Of a stretch of DNA of 64,000 nt, positions 16,570 to 23,760 are shown one piece after another. Position numbers and translations under genes: made by a program. The DNA is taken from the IMG/VR virus record IMGVR_UViG_3300025141_000075, positions 1 to 64,000 of that record; one strand, 5' to 3'. How positions within the stretch are numbered: the first letter of the stretch is position 1; every line of letters starts with the position of its first letter. The notes under the pieces were generated by a model, which did not search any database, was not told the origin of the DNA, and was given only the letters and a program-made list of their open reading frames with translations. The stretch is from a virus.

Positions 16570-16942
16570 TTGGTCTCCATCCTTTTATCCACCTGTCTTC
16601 TCTCTGCTGTACATATTTGTAGTAGCATTTCTCGCAACATTCAAACTTAGCCATACAAACATTATCCATAGATTTTTTGGGATATCTCCCGCAAACCGGA
16701 CATGTCTGAACAGGTTCTCTATTAAGTAGTTTTTTCGATACCTTTATTCCATTAATATCTATTTTCTCGGCAGACTGTTCATTTTGCTTCGCTTTCTGGT
16801 ACAGTTCTTTCATCTGCCGAAGATAATCTTTCTCTTTGGATTCATCCCAATTGGCTTTTGGGTTTTGAATAGCCTCATCGCCGTATTTCTCAGCTATAGC
16901 TTTTTCTACAGCAGCAATTTGATCGTAGTTTTTATTTGTCAT
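16550..16942 (-). CDS. Zinc-ribbon-like small protein (130 aa)
   Basis: The N-terminal two thirds are charged and helical. The C-terminal third holds CPVCGRYPKKSMDNVCMAKF followed by ECCEKCYYKYVQQRE, two CxxC pairs about 22 residues apart plus extra cysteines, the pattern of a zinc ribbon or treble-clef finger. The end is WIKGWRPNEDNEK. It overlaps genes on both sides. A zinc finger next to packaging genes could mediate nucleic-acid or protein contacts, but no specific role is visible. Confidence 0.72.
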   Translation of the reverse strand: MTNKNYDQIAAVEKAIAEKYGDEAIQNPKANWDESKEKDYLRQMKELYQKAKQNEQSAEKIDINGIKVSKKLLNREPVQTCPVCGRYPKKSMDNVCMAKFECCEKCYYKYVQQREDRWIKGWRPNEDNEK

Positions 16943-17354
16943 TTATGGCTCTATATGCGCCATATGATGCCGCAGTACCAACGAGGATCCCACCAGCAAA
17001 ATACAACCATTTGTGCCGCGGAGAAGTTTTTTTTAGTGAATTAGCCAAAGCTTTAATTTCCATATCTTTCTGTAGTATAAACAAATCGTATTCATCTGTT
17101 AAGGCTTTATGTTCAATTCTCAGATCCTCTAATTTGAATTCGTATTCTTCTTTTTGAATTTTTAGTTGATAGTCGGTTTTGATATCACACGAATACTTGT
17201 ATGTGTCATAGTCTGCTAATATTTTTGCCATTGCTTTCTCGTCAAAAAGAACGCCGGTAAACGGCGCTGGCGCCTTGTATTCTAGGAAGGTAAACTTAGC
17301 CGGCTCAGTCGCACTTGCTGAGAGGCTCAACATTATAAGAAGTTTAAGGAACAT
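16932..17354 (-). CDS. Exported, C-terminally anchored coiled-coil protein, spanin-like candidate
   Basis: I prefer ATG 17354 (MFLKLLIMLSLSASATEP) to the TTG at 17366. The N-terminus reads as a signal peptide with a likely cut after SASA. The middle (residues ~45-105) is a charged helical region, and near the C-terminus WLYFAGGILVGTAASYGAY forms one membrane segment. A signal sequence, a periplasmic coiled coil and a C-terminal membrane anchor suit an envelope-spanning lysis protein. There is no lipobox cysteine, so it is not a standard outer-membrane spanin lipoprotein. It overlaps the Rz-like gene by 11 bases. Spanin function is inferred from topology and neighbours. Confidence 0.65.
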   Translation of the reverse strand: MFLKLLIMLSLSASATEPAKFTFLEYKAPAPFTGVLFDEKAMAKILADYDTYKYSCDIKTDYQLKIQKEEYEFKLEDLRIEHKALTDEYDLFILQKDMEIKALANSLKKTSPRHKWLYFAGGILVGTAASYGAYRAINDK

Positions 17355-17727
17355 ACTCAATACCAAATTTAGTTTCTATATCTTTAATTAGTGCTTCCTT
17401 ATCATGTCTGAACTTTCTTTTATATTCGTTATTCTTTTTTTCTCGAAGTCCTTCAAGTTCTTCTTGAGCCTTCTCATACTCTTCTTCAATCGCCGCAATT
17501 GATTCTATAAAGCTCTCCATTAATAATTGCTTCTTTTCTATTTCTCGCTTGTGGATTTCTCTTAAGCCTTCTATCTGGGCTTCGTGAGATTCTATTTGAG
17601 TTTCATACGCGGTCTGCATAAGTTTATAGTCGTGACCGTTCTTGAGAGCCACAACGGTCAAAAGCAATACTATTAGTATTGCCTTCCAATTCTTCAGAGC
17701 AAATTCTAGTATCTTCTGCTTAATCAT
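17344..17727 (-). CDS. Rz-like inner-membrane spanin candidate (127 aa)
   Basis: The N-terminus has one membrane segment (residues ~15-28, WKAILIVLLLTVVALKNG). It is followed by about 90 residues of continuous charged coiled coil rich in Glu, Lys, Ile and Leu (ETQIESHEAQIEGLREIHKR and onward). This is the layout of i-spanins such as lambda Rz: an N-terminal anchor and a periplasmic coiled coil. It starts within the stop region of the holin-like gene and overlaps the next exported protein, as in nested Rz/Rz1 pairs. Sequence identity to Rz is not claimed; the call is from topology and gene order. Confidence 0.65.
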   Translation of the reverse strand: MIKQKILEFALKNWKAILIVLLLTVVALKNGHDYKLMQTAYETQIESHEAQIEGLREIHKREIEKKQLLMESFIESIAAIEEEYEKAQEELEGLREKKNNEYKRKFRHDKEALIKDIETKFGIEYVP

Positions 17728-17920
17728 TATATCCCTTTAGCCGGGCAATACCATCGATAACCGTTTGGCCCCCAATATAGATTGCTGAGATAATCACCCA
17801 GTCTTCACTGGTGACGTGCTCTGTGAAGGTCAACGCCGTAGCCGTTAACCATACCATCAACTTGCGCGATGTTAATTTTTCTAACCAACTGTCTACAAAT
17901 GCTTGTGCTTTTGCCATCAT
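17720..17920 (-). CDS. Holin-like small membrane protein (66 aa)
   Basis: A short helical N-terminus is followed by two hydrophobic segments, KLMVWLTATALTFTEHV and WVIISAIYIGGQTVIDGIA, with a basic C-terminus ARLKGYND. The SRKLMVW...WVIISAIYIGGQTVIDG pattern resembles small phage holins with two membrane passes. It is followed directly by two spanin-like genes, as expected in a lysis cassette. The start is ATG 17920; a second Met at residue 2 is an alternative. No endolysin gene was recognised next to it. Confidence 0.62.
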   Translation of the reverse strand: MMAKAQAFVDSWLEKLTSRKLMVWLTATALTFTEHVTSEDWVIISAIYIGGQTVIDGIARLKGYND

Positions 17921-17922
17921 TA

Positions 17923-18096
17923 TTACCTCTCTTTTAATATGTTTTTTAATTCTTCACGAATAATTTCTTCAACAGAATACAGCTTTTTTAAATATCTTTT
18001 AGCTTTTGAAACAGAGCTAGAGCAGCCCTTCTTTTTACCCTGTGAGCCATCTCGCATTTTCTTGTATATACACTTGCCGACGCGCTTGTAAGGCAT
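17923..18096 (-). CDS. Small basic protein of unknown function (57 aa)
   Basis: A short frame from ATG 18096 (MPYKRVGKCIYKKMRDGS) to TAA at 17923. The ATG overlaps the stop of the upstream gene (TAATG), and the next gene starts three bases beyond its own stop, so it fits exactly in the operon. The protein has 16 or more Lys/Arg residues, two cysteines (residues 9 and 25) and a helical C-terminus SVEEIIREELKNILKER resembling the LKQIIxEE leader in character. Similar MPYKxVGKCxYKK mini-proteins occur in marine phages as I recall. Nucleic-acid binding is possible; nothing specific is shown. Confidence 0.72.
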   Translation of the reverse strand: MPYKRVGKCIYKKMRDGSQGKKKGCSSSVSKAKRYLKKLYSVEEIIREELKNILKER

Positions 18097-18383
18097 TACT
18101 TAAGTTTTGCCAGCTTTGAGGCCAAGGCCGGTGTTTCATGCTTAAATTGGGCGATTGAATCCATAATACTTTCTGCGTTTGCGGGACCATTGTACCATTC
18201 AAAGAATATAGATGCCATATTATATTTAATAATCCACTTCTTTTGAATTCCAGCTTCAACACACAAAGCTGTGAATATCTCGGCTACGTCACCAGCATCT
18301 TCCTCTTCCTGTACTACTACAAGTGTGGGAGATACAGAAGTCTTCTTTACTAATTTATTCCAAAGTGTTTTTAATAAATTCAT
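18096..18383 (-). CDS. Unknown small protein coupled to the tubulin cluster (95 aa)
   Basis: Begins MNLLKTLWNKLVKKTSVSPT, then a short strand LVVVQEEEDAGD, and a compact alpha/beta region (EIFTALCVEAGIQKKWIIKY, then FFEWYNGPANAESIMDSIAQF). Its ATG overlaps the stop of the ParB/sulfiredoxin-like gene inside the 26-base junction repeat. No family was recognised. Its coupling to the two upstream genes suggests a role in the same process. Confidence 0.65.
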   Translation of the reverse strand: MNLLKTLWNKLVKKTSVSPTLVVVQEEEDAGDVAEIFTALCVEAGIQKKWIIKYNMASIFFEWYNGPANAESIMDSIAQFKHETPALASKLAKLK

Positions 18384-18404
18384 GTTGCCAATCCATTCAT
18401 GCTT
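18379..18404 (-). repeat. Junction repeat copy 1: shared gene end, RBS and start overlap
   Basis: The coding-strand sequence AAGCATGAATGGATTGGCAA plus CATGAA encodes SMNGLAT-stop of the upstream gene and contains the ATG of the next one. It matches 19113-19138 at 24 of 26 bases. GGA lies eight bases before the start, so the repeat also supplies a weak ribosome binding site. Confidence 0.75.
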
Positions 18405-19117
18405 CTTTTCAGTTCATTTAATGAAAAGTTTTCAAATCTTTCTTCTTTGATGGGCAATTTCCATTTACCGCTACCTGAATTCCAATCAATTTCGCAATAG
18501 CAGGATGTTTGCCCGTTCTCTATAAACTCAACCAATCTGTGTAAGCCGTCTACAACTAAAAACTTTTGTTCTTCCTCGATCCAATTAACTTTAATTGGGG
18601 CTTGCGGGGTTCTGCTTCGTGCCCCTTTCAAGACATTTTGATAAGCAGCAAGAATTCCCTGCTCCGTGTTACCTGTTTCGACAATCAAATGATCAAAGTG
18701 GATCTTAGCTTCGCCGAGGGCGCCCTGTAGCGATTTTAGCACCTGCTGCAGCTGGCCGGCCAAAGCAGACGCCTTGACTGTTGCCTGTTTTACTGCTGCT
18801 GGATTTGCTTTTGCTTGCTGGCCGCCTTTCGCTGCTGGCGACACAGCGGTACTCTCAAAGCCTTGAGGGCCGGAAGCAGCTGCTTTGGCTTTCTTGTCGG
18901 CGGCGACATCGTCGGCGGTTGCAACGTAAGTATTTTTGAAGGGATCTTTTGTCTTTGGTTCAGGTTCGCCGGCTTGCTGTCTTTTAAAGCGTGCAAGCTC
19001 TGCTTTATACTCTTCGGGAGATATGAGGCCCTCATCTGCCATGGCCTTCAGTTGCTTAAGCTCTTGTTCTGTATTTTCTTTTATGTGCTTTCGCCAATTT
19101 TCAAATAGTTTTTTCAT
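18380..19117 (-). CDS. ENW-leader protein with ParB/sulfiredoxin-fold-like C-terminal domain (245 aa)
   Basis: ATG 19117 is chosen because it overlaps the tubulin-like stop (ATGA) and yields the leader MKKLFENWRKHIKENTEQE; upstream in-frame starts would run deep into the tubulin gene. The leader matches ENWxxFIxE. Residues ~20-60 include a short SPEEYKAELARF segment like an SHOCT motif, followed by an Ala/Lys-rich linker. The C-terminal ~110 residues have FDHLIVETGNTEQGILAAYQ, then KFLVVDGLHRLVEFIENGQT and CYCEIDW. The VDGLHRL-type signature is that of ParB/sulfiredoxin-fold domains (DGxHR). The protein ends SMNGLAT, identical to the tubulin-like protein. It might be a DNA- or nucleotide-binding partner of the GTPase, or a packaged enzyme. 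Confidence 0.72.
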   Translation of the reverse strand: MKKLFENWRKHIKENTEQELKQLKAMADEGLISPEEYKAELARFKRQQAGEPEPKTKDPFKNTYVATADDVAADKKAKAAASGPQGFESTAVSPAAKGGQQAKANPAAVKQATVKASALAGQLQQVLKSLQGALGEAKIHFDHLIVETGNTEQGILAAYQNVLKGARSRTPQAPIKVNWIEEEQKFLVVDGLHRLVEFIENGQTSCYCEIDWNSGSGKWKLPIKEERFENFSLNELKRSMNGLAT

Positions 19118-19138
19118 GTTGCTAATCCATTCATACTT
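19113..19138 (-). repeat. Junction repeat copy 2: tubulin gene end and next gene start
   Basis: The coding-strand sequence AAGTATGAATGGATTAGCAA plus CATGAA encodes SMNGLAT-stop of the tubulin-like protein and the ATG of the next gene. Two mismatches to 18379-18404, both silent (AGT/AGC, TTA/TTG). Confidence 0.75.
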
Positions 19139-20256
19139 AGTATCGCAATCAATCCGGGCACATTCTTTCTGACATAAACGCCAGAGAAAAGTGTCTCGCA
19201 TCGGCCGCCGACATAAGCGATTGCCGACTCAATATTCTTGCTGACTTTTGGATCAGCCACCATCTCTTCTGACACAACCAGCACTAACGAGCCTGCAGCA
19301 GCCTTTCCCTTGGGGGGAGGGCATGCAGAACGATTCATGCAGTTATGGAGGATCACCGATCCAAGCTTAGCTGTATTTGGATCTTTTATCATAGTTGAGC
19401 CCAAGAAGGCACGACCGTCATTGCCCAAACATGTTTCCAAATCCTTGCTGTCAAAAGATTGGATCGGTGAATCCTCAGTGGAGAGCTTTAACACTTGGGC
19501 AAGTGACTTAGCAAAAGTTGTGTTGGCGACAGGGTACATGCCAAGCATGCCGATTCTGCCGCGCAGTAAGCGTGTAGCTCGTTCGTTATCAAGAACGATA
19601 TGCGGATGTTTAGCAACGTCATTTGCCAGTGTCAACGCATTACGAGCGATTGTGGGGTTAAGGTTTTCTTGTGCGGTTGGCCATGAGACTATGTAAACGA
19701 CCTTGCCGCTCGACTGCACAGAGCGCATGTAACGCTCAAAGACAGGGTGCAGAGCGGTAACACTACTACCGGTACCGCCACCACCGCCAGCAAGGACGAA
19801 TAGCCAATCAACTTTACCGAGTTTGATGCGGAGGGCATCTTCAACAATTGCACCATTTTGACTTAAAACCTCTTTTCCGTAGTCTACGTTTTTTCCAATC
19901 CCGTCTGAATCGGGGATGAGGACAACGTGATCCTCTTCTACATTCTTTGGAATGTCTTTACCTGTTGAATTTACGAGTAGCGTTTTGTTGAATCCAAGTT
20001 CAATAAACGCATTCGCCATTTTATTGCCTCCACCGCCGACACCAACGAAACCAACATTGATAGATGAGGGTGCTGTGTTCTCGGGGAGTAAATCTTCATC
20101 AGAGTATTCCATCTGTAATCCGAAATCCTCAACCATGCCGAAATCTTCTGCATCTACTTCTTCGTGGTAACTGTCTTTCTCCTGCGCAAACGCGGGAGGT
20201 GGTTCTGCGGGAGGCAGAAAATCAAATTCGTTTTTATCGTCGTTTTCGTCTGACAT
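19114..20256 (-). CDS. FtsZ/tubulin-like GTPase
   Basis: The 380-residue protein has the main tubulin-superfamily motifs. INVGFVGVGGGGNKMANAF (66-84) is the FtsZ-type GGGGN start of the nucleotide domain. AGGGGGTGSS (156-165) is the tubulin signature (T4 loop). IVLDNER (220-226) fits the guanine-contacting IVIPN region of FtsZ. IQSFDSKDLETCL (265-277) aligns with the FtsZ T7 loop NxDFAD, keeping both Asp residues (269 and 272) but with Ser for Asn, and is followed by GRAFLGS like GxAMMGS. An unusual acidic, Pro-rich extension fills residues 1-65, and the long C-terminal tail of cellular FtsZ is absent. It probably polymerises with GTP. Roles could be positioning of DNA or virions, or interference with host division. 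Confidence 0.88.
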   Translation of the reverse strand: MSDENDDKNEFDFLPPAEPPPAFAQEKDSYHEEVDAEDFGMVEDFGLQMEYSDEDLLPENTAPSSINVGFVGVGGGGNKMANAFIELGFNKTLLVNSTGKDIPKNVEEDHVVLIPDSDGIGKNVDYGKEVLSQNGAIVEDALRIKLGKVDWLFVLAGGGGGTGSSVTALHPVFERYMRSVQSSGKVVYIVSWPTAQENLNPTIARNALTLANDVAKHPHIVLDNERATRLLRGRIGMLGMYPVANTTFAKSLAQVLKLSTEDSPIQSFDSKDLETCLGNDGRAFLGSTMIKDPNTAKLGSVILHNCMNRSACPPPKGKAAAGSLVLVVSEEMVADPKVSKNIESAIAYVGGRCETLFSGVYVRKNVPGLIAILSMNGLAT

Positions 20257-20267
20257 TGTTTATTCCT

Positions 20268-20621
20268 TTAAGCTTGATGCTTTCCGTGATGTGGTTTACC
20301 AAGTTCTGCAAAGATCTGAGAAATCTCAATGAAAGCTTCTTTGCCCGGGCGTCCCATATACTTAAGACCGTTCTCAAGTGAACTCGCAATATGATCTACA
20401 CTGAAATATTTCAATGCGTTTTTCATATCTGTGGCAAGTTTCGCCTTATCAACCTCAACATCGTCGTTGTAGAAAGGATCATAAGGCTCTGACATATCCG
20501 GGTACTTCTCTGGTTCGGGCTCTGGTTCGTAAACGCTTTTTCCTGCGGGGGCGTCGAAGTTAATTGCCTCTTTTATCTCTTCCTTAATAATTTGTTTAAG
20601 TTGCGACTTACTAATTTTCAC
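20268..20621 (-). CDS. Small LKQIIKEE-leader protein (117 aa)
   Basis: Starts at GTG 20621 with a perfect AGGAG Shine-Dalgarno. The leader KISKSQLKQIIKEEIKEAI is nearly the same as in 14620-15438, which also uses GTG. A Pro/Glu/Asp-rich linker (PEPEPEKYPDMSEPYDPFYN) follows, then a helical domain (TDMKNALKYFSVDHIASSLE, GRPGKEAFIEISQIFAELGK) ending with a His-rich PHHGKHQA. It lies between the Mre11-Rad50 gene and the tubulin-like gene, 11 bases from the latter. No family was recognised; packaging into the head is suggested by the leader only. Confidence 0.72.
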   Translation of the reverse strand: MKISKSQLKQIIKEEIKEAINFDAPAGKSVYEPEPEPEKYPDMSEPYDPFYNDDVEVDKAKLATDMKNALKYFSVDHIASSLENGLKYMGRPGKEAFIEISQIFAELGKPHHGKHQA

Positions 20622-20632
20622 TTTGTAATCTC

Positions 20633-23600
20633 CTATTGGTTTACTCTTGCGTATCCGTCTTTCTTTTCAATCACGATTTGCATGTCAACACAATCTTTGA
20701 GCGAATCAAGGTGCGAGATCAGCAAAACGTTCTTAAAATACACTTTAATTAGTTCCAAGATCCGAATAAAACCCTCCATATTTTCTTCGTCTAGTGCGGT
20801 ACCCGGCTCATCAAGGATAAACAAGTCGCTTTTAGGCAATGATGAAACACTCAAAAGTGCCAAGCGGATGGCCATGGCGGCCATTGTTTTCTCTGCTCCA
20901 GATGCCATCTCAATTGGGCGCTCGTTATACTGTGGGTGTTTGATGAAGATATCAAATTTATTTCCTGATGTCTCAAAGAAAATTTCGAAATCTACAATAT
21001 TGGCTAATACTTTGGCAATTTCTGAATTAATAACAGGCATTTTCTTTTTGATAATGTCATAAGCAATACCATTGGAGTGCATACAACGCATAAATAAATC
21101 ATAAGCTGAGAACTCTTTTTCCAGCTGAATATACTCTGCTTTTAATTCTTTCAAATTTTCAGATTGTTGTTCAAATGAGCCCACCTTTTTATAGAGACCA
21201 AGGGTCTTATCTGTTTCTATTTTGATACTTTGTCTCACCTTAATAATACTCTGTTCATAATCTTCTTTATTGTTGAGCAGTTTTTCAAGATTTTCAATAG
21301 CTTCTTTGTTTTGCTCATAGGCCATCTTTTTGTCGGTCAAATCAGAAACAGAGTTATTGATCCTCTCAAGAGCGATATTGTTTCTTTCAATACTCATTTT
21401 TAAATCGTTAATCAAAATCTCTGTTTCTTGTTTTTTGTTCTGCAGTTTCTTAAATTTCTCTATGTGATCCGAAACGATTGTGGGAGCCAAGGCAGACAAG
21501 GTCTTCTCTAATTGTACTACTTCGGTTTTCATTTCAGGTATTGTTGCGACTGCAATATGTGCATCTTTTATAAACTTACACGTAGGATATGATGTACCAC
21601 AAGGTATATCATCCAGCAATCGTTCTTTGCTTATTGCGGAATCTAACAAACTTGTAAACTCAGCTAATTTATGGTTAGTCTCGGTGATTTGTGTCTGCTG
21701 TGTAAGCAAAGCATCGTAATCAAGCTGTCCCATAAGAATAGTTATTTTATCATATCGGGCTTTTTCATTTTTGAGAGTTGTTGAGTCTTCAATTATTTTA
21801 TTAGACAATAAATTAATCTGTTTTTGATTCTTTTCTAAAGCACGATAAATATCGAAGATATCAATTGCCTCCGCGGGGATGTCTGAAATTTGTTTGTCAG
21901 CCTCAGCCAAATTTGCTTCTTGCTCTTTTAAAACTTTTTCTTTAGATTTTACAATCTTTTCTTGTTTTAAAATTTGATTTTTACAGTTTTTCAGATTTTT
22001 GAGTGCTTCTTCAATTTCAGCCTCATATTCCCTATCTTCTAATTTTTTAAGATATGCTTTCGCTTCAACTGATTCTTCCTTCGCCAATTTAAACTTTTTA
22101 TCAAAAATCTCTAAGTCTAAAAACTTGGCAATGATTTCCTTACGACGCGTGGAACCTTCGTCGATAAATGCCAGTGAACCATGTTGTGAGGCTAATGATG
22201 ATACGTTGAAATCCTCAATTGTGCCAAAGTGTTTACGTATATTCGCATCCGTGTTATTACGTGTTAAGCCATTTAGAGATGTTGTCTCGCCGGTGGCACA
22301 ATTGTGAACTTCAAAATTTAGCTCAGTCTTAGCTTCTTGTGTTTTCTCCCCCTTCAGCGTCTTAACATATTTCGTGGCTGTTCTTTCAATCATGAAAAGG
22401 TTATCATTAATTTGAATTTCTAATTTGCCGCGGCCGTGATCTTTGTTTTGATTAATTACATTAAGGTTTTTGCGCTCATTCTTAGAGGTTGTATTGAACA
22501 ATGTCCATAAGGCGGCATCTACAACAGAACTTTTGCCTGAGAAGTTTTTGCCAAATATACCAACGATCCCATCCAGTGTATCAAAACAAACATTATTTTC
22601 TTCACCGTAATTAAACAAATTATCAAATTCAAAATTTATCAATTTCCAATTAATGTTGCGAGAGACGTCTTCCTCTTTTTCAATGATCACGTTGTACTTT
22701 CTATTTAATTCATAAACGCTTTCTAATATATCATCTGTAATATGGTAATCCTTCAGATATTCGCTGATCAATTCTTCTTGAACTTTGATATCACGTAGGT
22801 TCTCGGTCTTAAGACCATCTGTTAACTCTTCTACATTGCCACGTTGGCCTGATGCTCTGTTAAGAAACGAAATGCTTTCAGGCTTAAATCTATGTTTAGC
22901 GATATCCACTGCACGTTTCATTACATCTAAAGGCAGGTTGTTATTGCTGACTAGTCGTAAACGTGAACCGGTAGGAACCGCGGTGTTTTTGGGCATGCGG
23001 CCCTTCCGCGTAAGTTCTATTGTAATAAACGCCTTGGGGTTTATAAGAGATACATGACGGGTATCAAAATTGTTTTTGTCTTCTATCTCCCATATCAAAT
23101 AACCTTTGTCGTTGCTTTCACCATGGTTCTGCTGTACTAAACTGCCCGGGTATCTTGCTTTCCCATCATTATCAATCTTTTGATTAGTCTTGTGGATATC
23201 ACCCAAGAGCGCATAGTCGTATTTCTCAAGGGTTTCCATGTCAATATCACCGTGAGTCATCATCCAACCACTGTCGGTGACTGAGCCAACCACAGAGCCA
23301 TGATAAAGGGCGATGTTCGTGCGGTCTTCCGGCAACGTCTCTTGCCAATTTTCTGGATCAACAATAGATAACACATGTAGATCAATTCCGTCAGCAACTT
23401 CAATAACATCTGAATATTTGTGAAAATGAATATTGGGGTGCTTCAGATTATCCACAATAGGGCTTATTGCATCCAGTCTTCCGCTATTCTTAAGGTTCAT
23501 ATCATGATTACCAAGAATTATATGGTATGGTGCGATGTCTGCTAAATTAACAAACAGATCACTCATCATACGAATCGCCTCGGGGCTCAAATCAAGTTTA

Positions 23601-23749
23601 GTGTGAAAGGTGTCACCGGTGTTAACAATAATATCTGGTTTTTCTTCTTTTAGTTTTTCGTAAAGCTGTTCAAATACAGCACGGTATTCCTTATGATACT
23701 TCAATTTTCGGACATGGATATCCGATACATGCGCAATCTTAATGCCCAT
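20633..23749 (-). CDS. Mre11-Rad50 (SbcD-SbcC / T4 gp47-gp46) single-chain fusion
   Basis: The N-terminal ~340 residues are a Mre11/SbcD metallophosphoesterase: SDIH (9-12), GDTFH (45-49), GNHD (80-83), then LYHGSV and LLGDIHK. The remaining ~690 residues are a Rad50/SbcC ATPase: Walker A GIFGKNFSGKSS near 395-405, two long coiled coils around a hook region with CGTSYPTCKF near 715, ABC signature MASGAEKT near 945 and Walker B LFILDEPGTALD near 978. Cellular and T4 versions are two proteins; here both are one 1038-residue chain with no internal stop. The complex resects DNA ends for recombination-dependent replication and can degrade host DNA. The start has AGGAGAG upstream and lies downstream of a sigma70-like promoter. 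Confidence 0.93.
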   Translation of the reverse strand: MGIKIAHVSDIHVRKLKYHKEYRAVFEQLYEKLKEEKPDIIVNTGDTFHTKLDLSPEAIRMMSDLFVNLADIAPYHIILGNHDMNLKNSGRLDAISPIVDNLKHPNIHFHKYSDVIEVADGIDLHVLSIVDPENWQETLPEDRTNIALYHGSVVGSVTDSGWMMTHGDIDMETLEKYDYALLGDIHKTNQKIDNDGKARYPGSLVQQNHGESNDKGYLIWEIEDKNNFDTRHVSLINPKAFITIELTRKGRMPKNTAVPTGSRLRLVSNNNLPLDVMKRAVDIAKHRFKPESISFLNRASGQRGNVEELTDGLKTENLRDIKVQEELISEYLKDYHITDDILESVYELNRKYNVIIEKEEDVSRNINWKLINFEFDNLFNYGEENNVCFDTLDGIVGIFGKNFSGKSSVVDAALWTLFNTTSKNERKNLNVINQNKDHGRGKLEIQINDNLFMIERTATKYVKTLKGEKTQEAKTELNFEVHNCATGETTSLNGLTRNNTDANIRKHFGTIEDFNVSSLASQHGSLAFIDEGSTRRKEIIAKFLDLEIFDKKFKLAKEESVEAKAYLKKLEDREYEAEIEEALKNLKNCKNQILKQEKIVKSKEKVLKEQEANLAEADKQISDIPAEAIDIFDIYRALEKNQKQINLLSNKIIEDSTTLKNEKARYDKITILMGQLDYDALLTQQTQITETNHKLAEFTSLLDSAISKERLLDDIPCGTSYPTCKFIKDAHIAVATIPEMKTEVVQLEKTLSALAPTIVSDHIEKFKKLQNKKQETEILINDLKMSIERNNIALERINNSVSDLTDKKMAYEQNKEAIENLEKLLNNKEDYEQSIIKVRQSIKIETDKTLGLYKKVGSFEQQSENLKELKAEYIQLEKEFSAYDLFMRCMHSNGIAYDIIKKKMPVINSEIAKVLANIVDFEIFFETSGNKFDIFIKHPQYNERPIEMASGAEKTMAAMAIRLALLSVSSLPKSDLFILDEPGTALDEENMEGFIRILELIKVYFKNVLLISHLDSLKDCVDMQIVIEKKDGYARVNQ

Positions 23750-23760
23750 ATACTCTCCTA

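Noticed and set aside
19114-20256. Calling the tubulin-like gene PhuZ and the phage nucleus-forming
   Set aside because: The T7-loop and flanking motifs look more like FtsZ, and no chimallin-like shell gene is visible in the window; nucleus formation cannot be inferred.
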